Of a stretch of DNA of 9,287 nucleotides, positions 6,008 to 9,287 are shown one piece after another. The position numbers were made by a program, and so were the translations under genes. Within the stretch, counting starts at the first letter, position 1. Each line of letters opens with the position of its first letter. Source of the stretch: Anaerolinea thermophila (GTDB taxonomy: Bacteria > Chloroflexota > Anaerolineae > Anaerolineales > DRKV01); assembly GCA_020722405.1 (NCBI GenBank), contig DYKW01000065.1, positions 1 through 9,287 on the forward strand, read 5' to 3'. The notes under the pieces were generated by a model. That model ran no database searches. It had not been told where the DNA came from and worked only from the letters and a program-made list of their open reading frames with translations.

Positions 6008-6373
6008 ATGCAATCTACCCCAAAAACCGGCGAAACGTTTTGGTTGTGGTTTACGAAAATTATCAGTGGTGCATTCATCCTCTTTATCCTGGCAGTCCAT
6101 TTGACAGTCAACCATTTCCTGGCGCCGGAAGGCCTGCTCACCCATACTGAAGTCGTAGCGTACTTCCAAAATCCACTGGTTGTATTCATGGAAGCCATCT
6201 TCCTGTTTCTGCTGGTGCTCCATTCCTTGCTCGGCTTACGCAGCATCCTCTTGGATTTGCGCCCCGCAGAAAAAAGCCGCCGTGTTATCGACATCATTAT
6301 CATCTTGTTTGGGGTGTTCGTTAGCCTGTACGGATTGTGGCTATTGAATGCAGTGCGCACAATGGGCAGTTAA
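6008..6373 (+). CDS. Cytochrome b-type membrane anchor, SdhD-like
   Basis: This 121-aa second anchor subunit has three predicted helices at about 14-38, 56-80 and 93-117. Histidines 31 and 36 lie at the end of helix 1 (AVHLTVNHF) and His72 lies in helix 2 within VLHSLLGLRSILLDL, the HxxxGxR pattern of SdhD-type anchors. Combined with His44 and His84 of the preceding subunit this supplies four candidate ligands, enough for two b haems. The ATG at 6008 is chosen because GGAG (5993-5996) lies 11 bases upstream and hydrophobic, family-like sequence begins right after it. The same frame is open further upstream to 5849, but that part overlaps the SdhC-like gene and reads as cysteine-rich nonsense. 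The gene follows the SdhC-like gene by 28 bp and precedes the DhaM fusion by 28 bp. Confidence 0.8.
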   Translation: MQSTPKTGETFWLWFTKIISGAFILFILAVHLTVNHFLAPEGLLTHTEVVAYFQNPLVVFMEAIFLFLLVLHSLLGLRSILLDLRPAEKSRRVIDIIIILFGVFVSLYGLWLLNAVRTMGS

Positions 6374-6401
6374 TCCCGCACTTTTCCTCTGAGGTTTCAT
6401 C

Positions 6402-8879
6402 ATGCTCGGTCTCGTTCTCATATCACACAGCAAAGCACTGGCACAATCATTGGTTGCCCTGGCACAACAAGTCTGCGATCCTGAGTTGCCAATCGCATTC
6501 TCTGGAGGCGCGGGAGAAAACCACGATGCTTTTGGCACCGATGCCATAGATATCGCTCGTGCCATTCAAGAAACAGACCATCCCAACGGCATCGTGGTCC
6601 TCATGGATTTAGGAAGTGCCGTGCTCAGCGCAAAAATGGCGCTCGAGTTATTACCGGAGGACCTACAAAGCCGTGTCCACCTGTGCCCGGCGCCACTGGT
6701 AGAGGGGGCCATTGCAGCCGCCGTCCAGGCAGCCATCACAGATGACCCCCAAGTGGTATGCCAGGAAGCGCAAAACGCCTTAACCGCCAAGCAAGAACAA
6801 TTGGGGCACCCACAACCGCCCACGGAAATTCGCGATACACAAACCATCACCCAACCCCAGCGCATCTTGACGCTGGTCAACCCTCACGGCCTACACGCCC
6901 GTCCGGCCGCCAAATTCGTCCAAACAGCGGCCCGCTTCGATGCCGAGGTGTACGTACGTAACCTCACCACCGGCAAAGGCCCCGTTTCAGCACGCAGTCT
7001 GAATTCACTGGCAACCTTGGGGGCACTGAAAGACCATCAGGTAGGGCTAAACGCCCAAGGTACGGAAAGCATCCAAGCCCTGGATGCCTTGAGCGCGCTC
7101 ATCCAAGCCGGCTTTGGAGAAATAGAAGAAAGTCAAGAAACATCCACCAGGCCACCCGTCGAAGAAAACGGTGGAAAAATCATCCCCATCGCAGAAGGCA
7201 TTGCCATCGGGCCGGTATACACTTACCAACCACCAGAGCCATTGGTGTCATCCCGCCAGGCGCAAAATCCCTCGCAGGAATGGGAACGTTTACAACAGGC
7301 ACTCACCCAAACCGAAACGGCCATCGCCAAGCGCCGTGATAGTCTGGCCGCTCGATTCGGCGAAAGTCAGGCCGCCATCTTCGATGCCCATATCCTCATT
7401 CTGAAAGACCCCGACTTACTGCAGCGTGTGCATAAGGCTATTTTCGAGCAACACAAAAACGCGGCCGCGGCCTGGCAAACAGCCATCACCGAAATCGCTG
7501 CTACCTACCAATCGCTGGAAGACACCTATCTTCAGCAACGCGCCACCGATGTACAGGACGTTGGCCGCCAAGTGCTGCTCCTGCTGACAGAAGGCCACAC
7601 CCAAGCACTCACCCTGCCCCACCCCGTCATCTTACTGGCCGAAGACCTGACCCCCACCGAAACCGCCCAACTAGACCTGAAAAACATCCTCGGTATTGCA
7701 ACCGTCTTAGGCGGCCCAACTTCTCACAGCGCCATTCTCGCCCGCTCTATGGGCATTCCGGCCATAGCCGGGACATCCACCAGCCTCCTCTCCCTACCTG
7801 CCGGGACGGAAGTTGCACTAGACGGCTTCAGCGGCCAATTCTGGGTAGAACCTTCCCCCGAGGTATGTGCTGATTTGGAACAACAGCGCACCAAATGGCT
7901 GCAAAAGCGCACCATCCTGCTAGAACGCAGCCACCAACCCGCCCAAACCGGCGACGGACACAACGTCGAGGTGGTCGCCAACGCCGGCAGTCCCGAAGAT
8001 GCCCATGCCGCCTACCAACAAGGCGCCGAAGGCATCGGGTTGCTACGCACCGAATTCCTTTTCCTCACCCGCCAAACCCCGCCTTCCGAAGCCGAACAGG
8101 TTGTCACGCTACACACCATTGGCAATATCATGCACGACTTGCCCGTCATTGTGCGTACCCTCGACGTAGGCGGTGATAAACCATTGCCCTACATCCAACA
8201 GCCGGAAGAAGCCAATCCCTTCCTTGGGACGCGCGCCATCCGCCTGGGCTTCCGGCAAGAAAACCTGTTCCGCACCCAACTGCGGGCAATCCTGCGGGCA
8301 GCAGCACGCGTCAACCTGCGCATCATGTTCCCCATGGTGGCCACCCTGGACGAGATACAACGTGCCCGCGCCCTGCTCGAATCCGTCCATGCCGACCTGG
8401 AAGACAAGGGCATCTCTCATTGCTGGCCAATAGAAACCGGCATCATGGTAGAAATTCCCGCCGCCGCCCTATCCGCCCGCGTACTCGCCCCCCATGTGGA
8501 CTTCTTCAGCATCGGCACCAACGATTTGACCCAATACACCCTGGCTGCCGAGCGTGGTAATCCCAACCTCAACTACCTCAGCGACGGGCTGCACCCGGCC
8601 GTCCTGGCACTCATCCATCAAGTGGTAGAAGCCGCCCATGCGCACGACAAGTGGGTTGGTGTGTGCGGCGAACTGGCCGGAGACACCACCGCCGTACCCA
8701 TCCTGATAGGACTGGGCGTAGACGAACTCAGCGTCAATCCGGCGCTCGTCCCACAAGTCAAAGAACGCATTCGGCAGATAAGTTACAAGACCACCAAACA
8801 ACTGGCAGAAGAAGCGCTCAACGCCGCCGATGGCCGAGAAGTGCGACTGCTGGTCAATCAAAATTTACGACCATCCTGA
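6402..8879 (+). CDS. dhaM: DhaM-HPr-Enzyme I multiphosphoryl transfer protein
   Basis: This 825-aa soluble fusion should carry phosphate from PEP to DhaL-ADP in one chain. Residues 1-135 are the IIA(Dha) domain: LGLVLISHS places the phospho-accepting His9 as in E. coli DhaM, and VVLMDLGSAVLSAKMAL is conserved. Residues about 153-240 are HPr, with NPHGLHARPAAKF giving His165 (HPr His15) and Ser199 aligning with HPr Ser46. A short linker (241-258) leads to Enzyme I: GGPTSHSAILARSMGIPAIAG contains the phospho-His442. The PEP-binding barrel follows, with GIGLLRTEFLF (545-555), VRTLDVGGDKPLP (584-596), FFSIGTNDLTQYT (701-713) and WVGVCGELAGD (751-761, active-site Cys755). E. coli DhaM (472 aa) ends before this barrel and needs a separate Enzyme I; here Enzyme I is complete. 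GAGG (6391-6394) sits 7 bases before ATG. It is the last gene of the respiratory cluster rather than next to dhaKL. Whether it also serves other PTS permeases is unknown. Confidence 0.95.
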   Translation: MLGLVLISHSKALAQSLVALAQQVCDPELPIAFSGGAGENHDAFGTDAIDIARAIQETDHPNGIVVLMDLGSAVLSAKMALELLPEDLQSRVHLCPAPLVEGAIAAAVQAAITDDPQVVCQEAQNALTAKQEQLGHPQPPTEIRDTQTITQPQRILTLVNPHGLHARPAAKFVQTAARFDAEVYVRNLTTGKGPVSARSLNSLATLGALKDHQVGLNAQGTESIQALDALSALIQAGFGEIEESQETSTRPPVEENGGKIIPIAEGIAIGPVYTYQPPEPLVSSRQAQNPSQEWERLQQALTQTETAIAKRRDSLAARFGESQAAIFDAHILILKDPDLLQRVHKAIFEQHKNAAAAWQTAITEIAATYQSLEDTYLQQRATDVQDVGRQVLLLLTEGHTQALTLPHPVILLAEDLTPTETAQLDLKNILGIATVLGGPTSHSAILARSMGIPAIAGTSTSLLSLPAGTEVALDGFSGQFWVEPSPEVCADLEQQRTKWLQKRTILLERSHQPAQTGDGHNVEVVANAGSPEDAHAAYQQGAEGIGLLRTEFLFLTRQTPPSEAEQVVTLHTIGNIMHDLPVIVRTLDVGGDKPLPYIQQPEEANPFLGTRAIRLGFRQENLFRTQLRAILRAAARVNLRIMFPMVATLDEIQRARALLESVHADLEDKGISHCWPIETGIMVEIPAAALSARVLAPHVDFFSIGTNDLTQYTLAAERGNPNLNYLSDGLHPAVLALIHQVVEAAHAHDKWVGVCGELAGDTTAVPILIGLGVDELSVNPALVPQVKERIRQISYKTTKQLAEEALNAADGREVRLLVNQNLRPS

Positions 8880-8897
8880 GGACATCCCGCTACCCAA

Positions 8898-8990
8898 GGG
8901 GGATACGCAACCCCACAGGAAACAAACCCGACTCGCAGGGGGCCGGCCGTCCCATAAGTTCATCGGCCCTTTGGGGGGATACCGTACCCC
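8898..8990. repeat. Two G5-ATAC-N3-A-C4 near-repeats
   Basis: GGGGGATACGCAACCCC (8898-8914) recurs as GGGGGATACCGTACCCC (8974-8990), with 14 of 17 positions identical and starts 76 bp apart. The three differing bases (GCA versus CGT) are exact complements of each other. Each copy is flanked by G and C runs that can pair. This looks like a short dispersed or recombining intergenic element; its function is unknown. Confidence 0.4.
8936..8973 (+). repeat. G/C-rich hairpin downstream of dhaM
   Basis: CAGGGGGCCG (8936-8945) can pair with CGGCCCTTTG (8964-8973) over ten pairs, two of them G-U, around an 18-base loop. It lies about 57 bp after the dhaM stop. No T-run follows (GGGGG does), so it is not a canonical Rho-independent terminator, but it may end or protect the transcript. 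Confidence 0.3.
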
Positions 8991-9066
8991 GCGCCCCTCG
9001 CGAATACTCGTCCGTTCCCCCAAAACCCTCGTCCGCCCCCTGGGGACGCTGAACCCTAATCCGGAT

Positions 9067-9129
9067 TTCGCATTTCGCTTTTCGCATTTCGCATTTCGCT
9101 TTTCGCTTTTCGCATTTTGCATTTTGCAT
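9067..9129. repeat. Heptanucleotide tandem repeat, nine units
   Basis: Nine consecutive 7-bp units run in perfect register: TTCGCAT, TTCGCTT, TTCGCAT, TTCGCAT, TTCGCTT, TTCGCTT, TTCGCAT, TTTGCAT, TTTGCAT. Only two positions vary (A/T at position 6, C/T at position 3). The tract resembles the short heptamer tandem repeats known from filamentous cyanobacteria and other bacteria. Because 21 is divisible by three, it creates a spurious open frame on the minus strand with a repeated NAKxEKR-like peptide. Copy number is likely variable between strains. Confidence 0.9.
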
Positions 9130-9254
9130 TCTGTGGTCCGCTGTTCGCTGACGCCTACCACCTACTTTTGCGTCTTCGCGACTAAGTCCCCAGAATGGAG
9201 ATTGCGTTAAAGGTCTGGGATTGCCCCAAAAATTCGTAAAGATGGTATCTGATC

Positions 9255-9270
9255 TGAAAATAGATTTTCA
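9255..9270. promoter_or_regulatory. AT-rich palindrome at the window end
   Basis: TGAAAAT-AG-ATTTTCA is a perfect inverted repeat with 7-bp arms and a 2-base centre. A further TGAAAAT occurs at 9281-9287, 26 bp after the first, where the window stops. It could be an operator for a gene beginning beyond the edge; an ATG at 9270 overlaps its last base but too little sequence remains to call a gene. Confidence 0.3.
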
Positions 9271-9287
9271 TGTCTGGTGGTGAAAAT

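Larger units (their letters stand above)
8880..9287. other. Gene-free terminal region with hairpins and repeats
   Basis: No credible gene is seen in these roughly 400 bases. Open frames on both strands are low-complexity or derive from the heptamer repeat. The first part (to about 9060) is G/C-rich with runs of G and C, the middle is the T-rich tandem repeat at 9067-9129, and the last part is A/T-richer and may approach the promoter of a downstream gene. Small stems include CGTCC (9030-9034) with GGACG (9044-9048). None is followed by a clear U-tract, so the terminator of the dhaM transcript is not identified. Confidence 0.7.

Noticed and set aside
8865..9161. Open frame on the minus strand, about 98 aa, with NAKxEKR-like repeats
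   Set aside because: The repeated peptide is simply the translation of the 7-bp tandem repeat, and the rest is low-complexity, with no ribosome-binding site or family resemblance.
8651..9210. Plus-strand open frames overlapping the 3' end of dhaM and the intergenic region
   Set aside because: They are out of frame with a well-supported Enzyme I sequence or run into repeats, and their composition is Arg/Thr/Pro-rich shadow-type.
9270..9287. ATG at 9270 as the start of another gene
   Set aside because: Only six codons remain before the edge and no clear ribosome-binding site precedes it.
8880..9287. CRISPR array
   Set aside because: The repeats are 7-bp tandem units without spacers; no repeat-spacer organisation exists.

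Overview
The window is a glycerol / dihydroxyacetone (Dha) catabolism locus. Every gene is on the + strand and the coding part is compact. In order it holds: dhaK (5' end cut by the window edge), dhaL, glpK, a small two-helix membrane protein, a shortened GlpA-type glycerol-3-phosphate (G3P) dehydrogenase flavoprotein, a succinate dehydrogenase/fumarate reductase-type iron-sulfur protein, two short cytochrome b-type membrane anchors, and a large DhaM-HPr-Enzyme I fusion. About 400 bp of gene-free, repeat-bearing DNA closes the window. The organism looks like a moderately GC-rich anaerobic or facultative bacterium. The gene mix and the style of the intergenic DNA would fit Chloroflexota (Anaerolineae-like), but that is an impression, not something proved by the sequence.

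Layout: 2-1606 carries dhaK-dhaL. 1607-1718 is a short gap with a perfect 15-bp palindrome and a degenerate second copy. 1719-3218 is glpK. 3219-3380 is a structured gap with two consecutive stem-loops that look like transcription stops, plus an inverted repeat. 3381-6373 is a tight cluster of small membrane protein, glpA, sdhB-like, sdhC-like and sdhD-like genes. 6402-8879 is dhaM-HPr-EI, only 28 bp after the sdhD-like gene. 8880-9287 is non-coding, with G/C-rich hairpins, a nine-unit heptamer tandem repeat and a terminal palindrome.

How the genes fit together: two routes converge on dihydroxyacetone phosphate (DHAP). In the first, Dha bound to DhaK is phosphorylated by DhaL-ADP, which is recharged by the DhaM fusion. 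That fusion carries every phosphotransfer module from phosphoenolpyruvate (PEP) onward in one chain: Enzyme I, HPr and IIA(Dha). In the second, GlpK makes G3P, and the GlpA-like flavoprotein oxidises it to DHAP. No GlpB or GlpC is encoded. Instead the flavoprotein, which has lost its usual C-terminal [2Fe-2S] domain, is followed by an SdhB-like protein with ligands for [2Fe-2S], [4Fe-4S] and [3Fe-4S] clusters and by two three-helix anchors with four candidate haem-ligating histidines. The most interesting proposal is therefore a hybrid membrane complex, a G3P:quinone oxidoreductase built from a GlpA flavoprotein on a succinate dehydrogenase-type electron-transfer and membrane module. No glycerol facilitator, glycerol dehydrogenase or regulator gene is visible in the window.
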